Origin: CAVVAH01 sp963746175
GTDB lineage: Bacteria; Actinomycetota; Actinomycetes; JACCUZ01
Direction of reading: 5' to 3'
Length of the DNA: 64,000 bases
Assembly: GCA_963746175.1 (NCBI GenBank)
Contig: CAVVAH010000008.1
Coordinates: 806,001-870,000 of the forward strand
Positions within the stretch are counted from its first letter, which is position 1. Each line of letters begins with the position of its first letter. The translations under genes and the position numbers were made by a program. This document shows, piece by piece, positions 56,276 to 64,000 of this stretch. A model generated the notes under the pieces. It was not told where the DNA came from. It did not search any database and saw only the letters and a list, made by a program, of their open reading frames with translations.

Positions 56276-59200
56276 CTAGTTCAGGACCAGGTCGTCCAGC
56301 GCCACGAACTTGGCGCCGACGTTGCTCGCTGCCCGGTTGAGCGACAGGAACGTCTGCCCGTTGCCGGTCACGCTCGAGTCGGTCACCGTGGCCGCCCACG
56401 TGCCCGGCTCCGGGCTGCCGTCCAGCCAGGTACGGAACTGGATGGTCGAGCCCGTCGCCCGCAGCCGCAGCCAGTGCTTGGCGGTGCTGACTGTCTGCGC
56501 ACCGGCAACGTTCTGGATGGTGGTGCGGGTCCCGGCGACGTTCTTCTCCAGCGTGATCGTCCCCGAGTTCGGCGTGATCTGCAGGCCGTAGCCGTTGACC
56601 GGGCGGTAGCCGTTCTGCCAACCGCCGGAGCCTCGGACGTAGACGCTGAAGTACGAGCCCGCCGTCGTCGAGCTGAACTGGTACGACGTCAGCAGGTCGG
56701 CGTCCGGACGAGCGGTCACCACGGTGAGCTGCGCCCGGGCGAACGCGCTGGCCACGTCGTTGAACGTGAGCCGGCCCTCGTTCGACTGGATGCTCGCGGC
56801 GCCGTTGGTGCCGCCCGTCGCCCAGGCCGCCGGCCACCCCGAACCGTTGGCTCCCGTCCACGTCTCCGTGTACAGCGAGCTGGACTCGGGGAGGGTCGTG
56901 ATCCCGACCACGTTGCTGTCATCGCTGACGTTGCCGGCTGCGTCCACCGCGCGCACGGTGTACGAGTACGCCGTGCCCGGGGTGAGCCCGGTGTCGGTGA
57001 ACGTCCGCACGCTCAGCGTGCCCGGCAGCACCGTCCCGTTCCGCACCACCCGGTAACCCGTGACACCACGGTCGTCCGTCGACGCGTTCCAGGCCAGGTC
57101 CACCGACGTCTTGGTGACGTTGCTGGCCGCGAGCCCGGTCGGTGCCGACGGGTCCTCCGTGTCCGGTGGGACGGTCACGTGCACGACGGTCGACGAACCG
57201 GTGTTCCCGGCCGCGTCCTGAGCCACCGCCTGCAGCGTGTGGGCGCCTTCGTCCACGGCGTTCCAGCTGAAGCTGTACGGCGCCGACGTGTCGTTGCCCA
57301 CGGCACTGCCGTCCACGAGGAACTGGACCGCGGTCACGCCCCGGTTGTCGCTCGCCGTGGCCGTCACGTTCGTCGGCCCGAAGACGTTGCTGCCCTCGGA
57401 CGGCGCCGTGATGCTGGCCGTCGGGTCCTCCGTGTCGGGACCGATCACGGTCACGTGCACCGCGTCGGACGTCCCGTCGTTGCCGGCTGCGTCGTGCGCG
57501 ACCGTGCGCAGCGTGTAGTCACCTTCGGTGGCGTTCCAGGTGAAGGTGTACGGCGCCGTGCTGTCGGTGTCGACCGTCGAGCCGTCCACCTGCAGGTCGA
57601 CCGAGGTCACGCCGACGTTGTCCGAGGCGTTCGCCTCGACGGAGGTGGCTCCGGCCTCGATGGTGTCACCCTCGATCGGCGACGTGATCGCCGTGTCCGG
57701 CGCCAGGAGGTCCGGACCGCTACGACCGGAGGCGTGGTAGTGGTTGTCGACCTGGATGGCCGTCAGCGCGTTCGCGTAGATGGCGACCTCGTCGATCGTC
57801 CCGTTGAACCAGTCGCTGGACGGCCGGTCCGGCCAGAAGCCGAGGTTGTCGCCACCCACCCGCCAGTAGCCGCCGTAGCCCTGGTTCGTGGTGACGCCGT
57901 TCGAGTCGACCAGGGCGTCGTCCAGGTAGAGCTTCATCCCGGACGAGTCCTGCATCGCGACGACGTGGTGCCAGTTGCCGTCGTTCTGACCTGCTGCCGA
58001 CCGCACGATGTCGAAGCTGCCGTTGTACACACCGAACTCGAGTCGGCCGTTGTCGGTCATCCAGACGTGCTTGTCGTAGGCGCCGCTGTTGCCGGTCTGG
58101 CTGTTGCCGAAGCCGATCAGCTTGCCGCCCTGGTTGGTGGTCGTCTTGAACCACAGCTCGGTCGAGAACGTCGAGGGTCCGCCGGTCGCGTTCGTGCTGG
58201 CGACGTTGCCCGTCGACCCGTTGAACGTCGCCGCGTTGCCGACGCCGCCGCTCAGCGCACCCGCCGCACCTTGCGTCACACCGCCGATGTACTGGCCGGT
58301 GTTGCCGCTGTCCGACGTGTCGGCAGCCGTCGTGCCGGACGTCTCGTCGAGGCGCCAGTAGGCGACCGGCGAGTCGTTGAACACGGCAGCGCCGTACGTG
58401 TCGCCCGGAACCACTGACGGCGGTGCCGCCCGGCCCGAGGACACGAAGTGGTCGACCACACGAGCCCGGGCAAGGGCCGTCGGGTAGACGGCGACGTCGT
58501 CGATGGTTCCCTGGAAGAAGTTGCTGTTGGGCTGGTTCGGCCAGCCACCCAGGTTGTCACCGCCCACGCGCCAGTAGCCGTCGTAGCTCTGGCTCGTCGT
58601 CTCGCCGTTGCGGGCCACGCGTGCACCGTCGACGTAGAGCGCCATGCCGCCCGCGCCGAGCGTGCCGACGACGTGGTGGTACTGACCGTCGTTGTAGCTC
58701 GCCGTGGACGACAGGACGTCGGCGAAGCCGACCCAGACGCCGAACGTGAGGCGACCGTCGTTCGTCATGTAGATCTGCTTGTCGTAGTTGCTCGACTGCG
58801 CGGGGTTGCCGCTGAAGTCGTAGCCGAGCTGGCGGTTGCCGAAGCCGATGATCTTCCCGCCGTTGCTCGAGGTGGTGCGGAACCACGCCTCGACCGAGAA
58901 CGCGGCCGGAGTCGGGTACTTGTTCGACGACGACACGAAAGCGGTGGAGCCGTCGGTCGTGACGCCCGAGTTCCCGGCCACCTGCCCTGCCTGGCGGTAG
59001 CTCACCGAGCCGGAGTAGATGCCGCCGGCGAGCGAGCCCGACGAGTCTGCGGCGGTCGGGCCGCTTGCCTCGTTGAGCCGCCAGAAGATGTTCGGGTTGT
59101 CAGCCGTGACGCTCTGCTGGTACGTCGGGGCGTTGGCCACCCCCGTGACGGCAGCCGAGTTCGCCGAGCGTGGGCTGACGTTCGGCCCGTTCGCCTCCGC

Positions 59201-60703
59201 GACGTCCACCGCATAGGTGTGGCTGGTGCCCACCGCAACGGTGTCCTCGAAGCCGGCGACCGGCTGGTTCCAGAAGAGCGACCGGATCGGTGCGGTGGCG
59301 ATCGGGGTGCTGCCACCGTCCCGGTAGAGACGCACGACGAGGTCCGGGTCGTCGTTGTCCAGCGGCGCCTGGACGAAGACGTTCACCTTGCCGCCGTCCC
59401 GGGCGACCGCCACCGGCGTCGTGGGACGGGCGGGCACCGCGAGGTCGCCGGTGGACGGGGAGAACCGCGTGAAGCCCTGCTGGGCGACACCGTTCACCGA
59501 GGTGAACTCACCGCCGACGAAGAGCTGGGTGCCGTCGGTGCCCATCGATCGCGGCCCCTGCCCCCCGGGCGGACCACCGTTCGTGTTCGGGTACCAGTTG
59601 GACACCTTGCCGTTCGAGGTGCTGCGCGCCAGCAGGTGCCGCGAGAGACCGCGCCCCCAGCCGACCTCGGGGAAGGCGTTCGGATCGAAGCCCATGTCCG
59701 CCGTGCAGTCGTGCGCGTGCGAGCCCGTGTACAGCAGCCCGTTGACGACCTCGATGGTCTGGGTCGCGCCGAGGCACTGGCTCTGCCACTTGAGGTTGCC
59801 GTCACTGACGTTGGCCGCGAAGGTGCCGTCGAAGCAACCGCCCCCGGTGCCCTCCGCGCCGAAGTAGACGCTGTCGTCGTCGGTGACGACGGACTTCATC
59901 TCGGAGACGCAGGCCGGGCTCGAGACGGGGATGACCTGGCCGGCCGCGAAGGGGAGCAGCGCACCCGTGCCCGCGTCGACCGCTGCCGCGTTGTGATAGC
60001 TGGTGTTGCCGTTCGTGCTGCCGAACGCGCCGGCGAGGTAGAGCTTGTCGCCCGCCTTCGAGAGCACGATGTCGTAGACCGAGTTGTCCACGCCGGCCTG
60101 GAAGGCCGCGATGTTCGTACCCGTGGCCGCCGAGACGGCCGCCACCCGCTGGTGCGCAGCACCGGCGAACTGGCTGAAGCTGCCGCCGACGTAGACCGTC
60201 GACGCGGTCGCCGCGATGCCCGAGACCCGTGCGTTCCCGCTCGGCGCCCAGGCCCGCAGCGCACCCGTGGCGGTCGTGAAGGCGGCGACGCGGTTGCGCG
60301 TCGTCGAGTCGACCGAGGAGAAGTCGCCGCCCATGTAGAGGATCGTGTTGTCGGGGCTGAGCGCCAGCGTGTAGACGTTCGCGTTCACGTTGTGGTTGAA
60401 CCCGGTGATGAGGGCGCCGGTGCTGGAGTTGAATGCCGCGAGGTGGTTGCGTGCGACTTCCCCGGTTCCCGCGGCTGCGCCGGGTGGCCGGACCGAGGTG
60501 AAGTCACCGGCGATGTAGACCACGCCGTTGGCTGCCGCGATCGCGCGTACCGTGCCGTTCGTCTGCCACGTCGGAGCTGTGTTCGCGGGCAGGGTGCCCT
60601 GCAGTGCGGACGCGGAGAGCGTCGGCAGCACCGGAAGGACGACGAGTCCGGTGGCCGACAGAACTGCCGCCGCCAGGACCGAGATGAGACGCTTGACGCG
60701 CAT
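56276..60703 (-). CDS. Exported beta-propeller / double LamG / Ig-FN3 surface protein
   Basis: About 1475 residues. ATG at 60703 behind GGAGGGGG starts an export signal (MRVKRLISVLAAAVLSATGLVVL). Then a propeller with repeats like VVYIAGDFTSVRPPG, LYMGGDFSSVDSTTRN, VYVGGSFSQFAG and LFVGGEFTSVNGVAQQG (about 40-420), two LamG-type concanavalin A domains (FSVEAWFRTTSSNGGKIIGFG and FSTELWFKTTTNQGGKLIGFG), two Ig-like and one FN3 module, and the C-terminal module (GSGGWQNGYRPVNGYGLQ, ALDDLVLN). Likely cell-surface, glycan- or matrix-binding; inferred. Confidence 0.85.
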   Translation of the reverse strand: MRVKRLISVLAAAVLSATGLVVLPVLPTLSASALQGTLPANTAPTWQTNGTVRAIAAANGVVYIAGDFTSVRPPGAAAGTGEVARNHLAAFNSSTGALITGFNHNVNANVYTLALSPDNTILYMGGDFSSVDSTTRNRVAAFTTATGALRAWAPSGNARVSGIAATASTVYVGGSFSQFAGAAHQRVAAVSAATGTNIAAFQAGVDNSVYDIVLSKAGDKLYLAGAFGSTNGNTSYHNAAAVDAGTGALLPFAAGQVIPVSSPACVSEMKSVVTDDDSVYFGAEGTGGGCFDGTFAANVSDGNLKWQSQCLGATQTIEVVNGLLYTGSHAHDCTADMGFDPNAFPEVGWGRGLSRHLLARSTSNGKVSNWYPNTNGGPPGGQGPRSMGTDGTQLFVGGEFTSVNGVAQQGFTRFSPSTGDLAVPARPTTPVAVARDGGKVNVFVQAPLDNDDPDLVVRLYRDGGSTPIATAPIRSLFWNQPVAGFEDTVAVGTSHTYAVDVAEANGPNVSPRSANSAAVTGVANAPTYQQSVTADNPNIFWRLNEASGPTAADSSGSLAGGIYSGSVSYRQAGQVAGNSGVTTDGSTAFVSSSNKYPTPAAFSVEAWFRTTSSNGGKIIGFGNRQLGYDFSGNPAQSSNYDKQIYMTNDGRLTFGVWVGFADVLSSTASYNDGQYHHVVGTLGAGGMALYVDGARVARNGETTSQSYDGYWRVGGDNLGGWPNQPNSNFFQGTIDDVAVYPTALARARVVDHFVSSGRAAPPSVVPGDTYGAAVFNDSPVAYWRLDETSGTTAADTSDSGNTGQYIGGVTQGAAGALSGGVGNAATFNGSTGNVASTNATGGPSTFSTELWFKTTTNQGGKLIGFGNSQTGNSGAYDKHVWMTDNGRLEFGVYNGSFDIVRSAAGQNDGNWHHVVAMQDSSGMKLYLDDALVDSNGVTTNQGYGGYWRVGGDNLGFWPDRPSSDWFNGTIDEVAIYANALTAIQVDNHYHASGRSGPDLLAPDTAITSPIEGDTIEAGATSVEANASDNVGVTSVDLQVDGSTVDTDSTAPYTFTWNATEGDYTLRTVAHDAAGNDGTSDAVHVTVIGPDTEDPTASITAPSEGSNVFGPTNVTATASDNRGVTAVQFLVDGSAVGNDTSAPYSFSWNAVDEGAHTLQAVAQDAAGNTGSSTVVHVTVPPDTEDPSAPTGLAASNVTKTSVDLAWNASTDDRGVTGYRVVRNGTVLPGTLSVRTFTDTGLTPGTAYSYTVRAVDAAGNVSDDSNVVGITTLPESSSLYTETWTGANGSGWPAAWATGGTNGAASIQSNEGRLTFNDVASAFARAQLTVVTARPDADLLTSYQFSSTTAGSYFSVYVRGSGGWQNGYRPVNGYGLQITPNSGTITLEKNVAGTRTTIQNVAGAQTVSTAKHWLRLRATGSTIQFRTWLDGSPEPGTWAATVTDSSVTGNGQTFLSLNRAASNVGAKFVALDDLVLN

Positions 60704-60894
60704 GTGCAAACCCCCTCCATAGGCCCGTCGCATCCCCATGCGACTTGCGGGCTCGTGCAACGTAAGAGCAGGACGGCCTGTCGGTGCGGCGAATGCCGAA
60801 ACTAGGGCCGGACGATCGATTCCCTTGCTACGTGACGTGTTCTCCGGGTGACAACCTGTTCCGGACCGGGCACGGAAGTACCCGTCGACGCCTC

Positions 60895-63800
60895 TCATGA
60901 CCGGCTCAGGACGAGGTCGTCGAGGGTGACGTTCTTGACGCCGGTGTTCGTCGAGCTACGCACCACCGACACGAACAGCTGCCCCGGCGCGGACACCGAG
61001 GAGTCGGTGCCCGACCACGTCCATGCCGTCGGCTCCGGCTGCCCGTCCAACCACGTCCGGAACATCACCTGCTGCCCCACCACCCGGAACCGCAGCCACT
61101 GCTTGGCTGTGGACACCCGCGACCCAGCCGGCTCCGCACGCAACGTCGAGGTCACACCCGCCACGTTCTTGCTCACCACCACCGCGCCCGAGCTCGACAC
61201 CAGCTGCAACCCGTAGCCACTGGCCGGCCGGTACGCGTTCTGCCAACCACCCGAACCCCGCAACCACACGTTGAGATAGGCCAAGCCCGACGTCTGACCC
61301 CACCGGTAGGACGTCAACAAGTCCTCATCCGCCACCGCCGGAACACCACTGAGGAACGACCGGCCGAACGAGTTCGCCACATCCGCGCTCTGCAACCGGC
61401 CGCCACCACCCTGCACATCCACCACGCCACCGGCACCCACCGACGACGTCCACCCCACCGGCCACGCCGAACCATCCGCACCCGAGAACGACTCCGAACG
61501 CAGCACCTGCGAACCCGCCGGCGTCGTCACCGACAGCGGCGGCGCCGAGTCACCACTCACGTTCCCCGCAGCATCAAAGGCCCGCACCACGTACTGATAC
61601 GTCCGCCCCGGGACCACCGACAGGTCCGCGTACGACGTCCCCGGCACCGACGAAGCCACCACCACCCCGTCCCGCACCACCCGATAACCCGCAACCCCAC
61701 GGTCATCCGAGGACGCCACCCAGGACAGATCCACCCGCGACCCGTCCGCCGCAGCCGAACCCACCAACCCCGACGGCACCGACGGCGCCGACACATCCGG
61801 CGGCAACGGAGTCGTGACAGTCACGGCGTTCGAGCTCGGGCCGAGGTTCCCCGCCGCGTCCACCGCCCGGACGGAGTAGGTGTACGTGTGACCCGGCACG
61901 ACCCCGTCCTCGAAGAACGTCGCGGGCTCGATGGTCGCGATGACCTGACCGTCGCGCACGACCTGGTAGCCGGTCACGCCGACGTTGTCCGTCGCGGCCG
62001 TCCAGGTCAGCTCGACCTCGGTGCCCGATGCGCCGGCCTCCGCGTCGAGACCGGAGGGTGCGGACGGCGGAGTCGTGTCGGCCGGCGGGGCCTGTCCCCC
62101 GCGGCTCAGGACGAGGTCGTCGAGGGTGACGTTCTTGACGCCGGTGTTCGTCGAGCTACGCACCACCGACACGAACAGCTGCCCCGGCGCGGACACCGAG
62201 GAGTCGGTGCCCGACCACGTCCATGCCGTCGGCTCCGGCTGCCCGTCCAACCACGTCCGGAACATCACCTGCTGCCCCACCACCCGGAACCGCAGCCACT
62301 GCTTGGCTGTGGACACCCGCGACCCAGCCGGCTCCGCACGCAACGTCGAGGTCACACCCGCCACGTTCTTGCTCACCACCACCGCGCCCGAGCTCGACAC
62401 CAGCTGCAACCCGTAGCCACTGGCCGGCCGGTACGCGTTCTGCCAACCACCCGAACCCCGCAACCACACGTTGAGATAGGCCAAGCCCGACGTCTGACCC
62501 CACCGGTAGGACGTCAACAAGTCCTCATCCGCCACCGCCGGAACACCACTGAGGAACGACCGGCCGAACGAGTTCGCCACATCCGCGCTCTGCAACCGGC
62601 CGCCACCACCCTGCACATCCACCACGCCACCGGCACCCACCGACGACGTCCACCCCACCGGCCACGCCGAACCATCCGCACCCGAGAACGACTCCGAACG
62701 CAGCACCTGCGAACCCGCCGGCGTCGTCACCGACAGCGGCGGCGCCGAGTCACCACTCACGTTCCCCGCAGCATCAAAGGCCCGCACCACGTACTGATAC
62801 GTCCGCCCCGGGACCACCGACAGGTCCGCGTACGACGTCCCCGGCACCGACGAAGCCACCACCACCCCGTCCCGCACCACCCGATAACCCGCAACCCCAC
62901 GGTCATCCGAGGACGCCACCCAGGACAGATCCACCCGCGACCCGTCCGCCGCAGCCGAACCCACCAACCCCGACGGCACCGACGGCGCCGACACATCCGG
63001 CGGCAACGGGTCGCCGTCGTCGGTGATGGAGAAGGCGTCGTTGAACGTCCCGAAGGCGGTGACGTAGCTCACCTCGATGTGCGAGGCGTCGACGGTGAAC
63101 CTGCTGAAGCCCGAGAACGAGCCCTCGCTGCCACCGCCGCGGATCTTCGCGAAGTAGCCCGCCTCGGGGTCGGCCGGGTCGACCGTGTAGTTGGTCTGGC
63201 CCCCGGCGCCGTTGATGAGCAGCACGCTGCCGGCCCCGGCGACGTACTGCCCCGCCGCGCCGTCCCCGACGATGCAGTCCTGGTCGACCTGGCCGAGTGC
63301 CACGACGGGGCAAGCGGGACCGAGCGCCAGCTGCTTGCTGCGCTGGTAGGTGTGGTCGTGCCCCTCGAGGATCAGGTCGACCTTCTTCGACACCAGCAGG
63401 TTGAAGACGTCGGGTCCGATCTCGTCCAGCTTGGGCCCGGTCGAGAGGTGGTTGAGGTGGTTCATCACGATGACCCACTTGACGCCCTGCGCCCTGGCCT
63501 GGTCGATCGCGTTGCCGAGCCACAGGGAGTGCGCAGACCCGGGCGCGTACGAGTAGCCGAGGCCGGGGTAGATGCCGATGAACCGCGCCAACGGCGTGGT
63601 CGACGGATAGTCGAAGTAGTACTCCCGACCGTAGGTCCCTGACGGCGAGGCCGTCGAACCGAGGCGGTCCGGCAGGCAGGTCGACGTGAGGTACTCGTCG
63701 AGGGTTCCGGTCTCGTGATTGCCGCCGATGATCTCGAACGGGTAGCTCTCGCCGTAGACATCGCCGGCCGGATGCCCTGCGCCGAGGTTGATGTTGTCCT

Positions 63801-64000
63801 TGACCATCTGGCACCAGGCCGGCGGCGTGAGCTGGTCGTAGCTGAGGTCTCCCAGCGACAGGAAGAAGTCGAGGTCGCTCGCGCCCACGGCCTGGAAGAC
63901 GGACCTGCTCCGCGCGGTGGCCGCGTGATCCCCCACCGCGCCGAACGTGAACGACGTCGCGGCGTCGGCCGGGCCGACAGGCACGAAGACCACGGGGAGG
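60895..64000 (-). CDS. Exported metallophosphatase with duplicated FN3 plus C-terminal module (5' end outside window)
   Basis: More than 1030 residues visible. The gene runs off the window: the first residues PVVFVPVGPADAATS look like the end of a signal peptide. A calcineurin-type phosphatase follows (FGAVGDHA, LGDLSYD, IIGGNHET, MNHLNH, LEGHDHTYQRS, the five metal-ligand blocks). Then come FN3, the C-terminal module (GSGGWQNAYRPASGYGLQ), a different FN3, and a second FN3-plus-module copy. The last residues are TLDDLVLSRS. It would hydrolyse phosphate esters outside the cell. Confidence 0.85.
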   Translation of the reverse strand, partial: LPVVFVPVGPADAATSFTFGAVGDHAATARSRSVFQAVGASDLDFFLSLGDLSYDQLTPPAWCQMVKDNINLGAGHPAGDVYGESYPFEIIGGNHETGTLDEYLTSTCLPDRLGSTASPSGTYGREYYFDYPSTTPLARFIGIYPGLGYSYAPGSAHSLWLGNAIDQARAQGVKWVIVMNHLNHLSTGPKLDEIGPDVFNLLVSKKVDLILEGHDHTYQRSKQLALGPACPVVALGQVDQDCIVGDGAAGQYVAGAGSVLLINGAGGQTNYTVDPADPEAGYFAKIRGGGSEGSFSGFSRFTVDASHIEVSYVTAFGTFNDAFSITDDGDPLPPDVSAPSVPSGLVGSAAADGSRVDLSWVASSDDRGVAGYRVVRDGVVVASSVPGTSYADLSVVPGRTYQYVVRAFDAAGNVSGDSAPPLSVTTPAGSQVLRSESFSGADGSAWPVGWTSSVGAGGVVDVQGGGGRLQSADVANSFGRSFLSGVPAVADEDLLTSYRWGQTSGLAYLNVWLRGSGGWQNAYRPASGYGLQLVSSSGAVVVSKNVAGVTSTLRAEPAGSRVSTAKQWLRFRVVGQQVMFRTWLDGQPEPTAWTWSGTDSSVSAPGQLFVSVVRSSTNTGVKNVTLDDLVLSRGGQAPPADTTPPSAPSGLDAEAGASGTEVELTWTAATDNVGVTGYQVVRDGQVIATIEPATFFEDGVVPGHTYTYSVRAVDAAGNLGPSSNAVTVTTPLPPDVSAPSVPSGLVGSAAADGSRVDLSWVASSDDRGVAGYRVVRDGVVVASSVPGTSYADLSVVPGRTYQYVVRAFDAAGNVSGDSAPPLSVTTPAGSQVLRSESFSGADGSAWPVGWTSSVGAGGVVDVQGGGGRLQSADVANSFGRSFLSGVPAVADEDLLTSYRWGQTSGLAYLNVWLRGSGGWQNAYRPASGYGLQLVSSSGAVVVSKNVAGVTSTLRAEPAGSRVSTAKQWLRFRVVGQQVMFRTWLDGQPEPTAWTWSGTDSSVSAPGQLFVSVVRSSTNTGVKNVTLDDLVLSRS
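60902..61809. repeat. 908-bp perfect direct repeat, copy A
   Basis: Matches 62102-63009 at an offset of 1200 with no difference seen. Encodes one FN3 domain and the 200-residue C-terminal module of the metallophosphatase. Confidence 0.85.
62102..63009. repeat. 908-bp perfect direct repeat, copy B
   Basis: Partner of 60902-61809. About 290 bp of unique sequence, encoding a different FN3 domain, separates the two. Confidence 0.85.

Overview
The window is GC-rich DNA (by eye around 70% or more) with GTG/ATG starts, many 4-nt stop/start overlaps and actinobacterial gene neighbourhoods: eno-ftsB-DUF501-ppx, mfd-surA-like-mazG, ndh-ACT-def. These point to a high-GC actinobacterium, most likely Nocardioidaceae or a relative. 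That placement is inference from gene content; there is no rRNA in the window.

Layout. 1-40.5 kb is chromosomal housekeeping: MFS exporter tail and acetyltransferase; metB with a MutL/GlmL-like ATPase; a stretch with many frameshifts (acetyltransferase, S33 hydrolase, dimethylargininase-like gene, 3.6-6.0 kb); msrA; a secreted S33 peptidase; a three-gene set of a DGGA-repeat small protein, a JmjC/cupin oxygenase and a sucrase/ferredoxin-like protein (8.6-11.1 kb); cbs; an SGNH hydrolase; a thiolase; small enzymes; a Bax inhibitor-like membrane protein; an unusual tRNA with a UAA anticodon; the operon DLH-UDG-ndh-ACT-def; a frameshifted HAAS-type membrane protein; an EamA transporter; the eno operon; a DUF885 peptidase-like protein; mazG, surA-like and mfd; and ppc.

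40.5-64 kb is an envelope or exopolysaccharide locus: a CDP-alcohol phosphatidyltransferase, a Wzx-like flippase, a TagD-like cytidylyltransferase, a Wzz protein with a degenerate CpsD-type domain, a Wzy/WaaL-like polymerase or ligase, a GT2 glycosyltransferase, three GH16 glycan hydrolases and three very large exported proteins. Those three are a fibrinogen-like/propeller protein, a propeller/LamG protein and a metallophosphatase, and they share a C-terminal module of about 200 residues. The locus contains recent duplications: a 786-bp GH16 block repeated with one visible difference, and a 908-bp block repeated with none. A working model is synthesis, export, trimming and surface display of a glycopolymer that may carry a polyol-phosphate or similar CDP-alcohol-derived group.

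Sequence quality. At least nine otherwise intact conserved genes (including ppc, ndh, the uracil-DNA glycosylase and the Wzz gene) change frame by one base, mostly in short G/C runs. Indel sequencing errors explain this more simply than gene decay. A family of GC-rich intergenic inverted repeats recurs at 16.5, 24.0, 29.1 and 37.4 kb.
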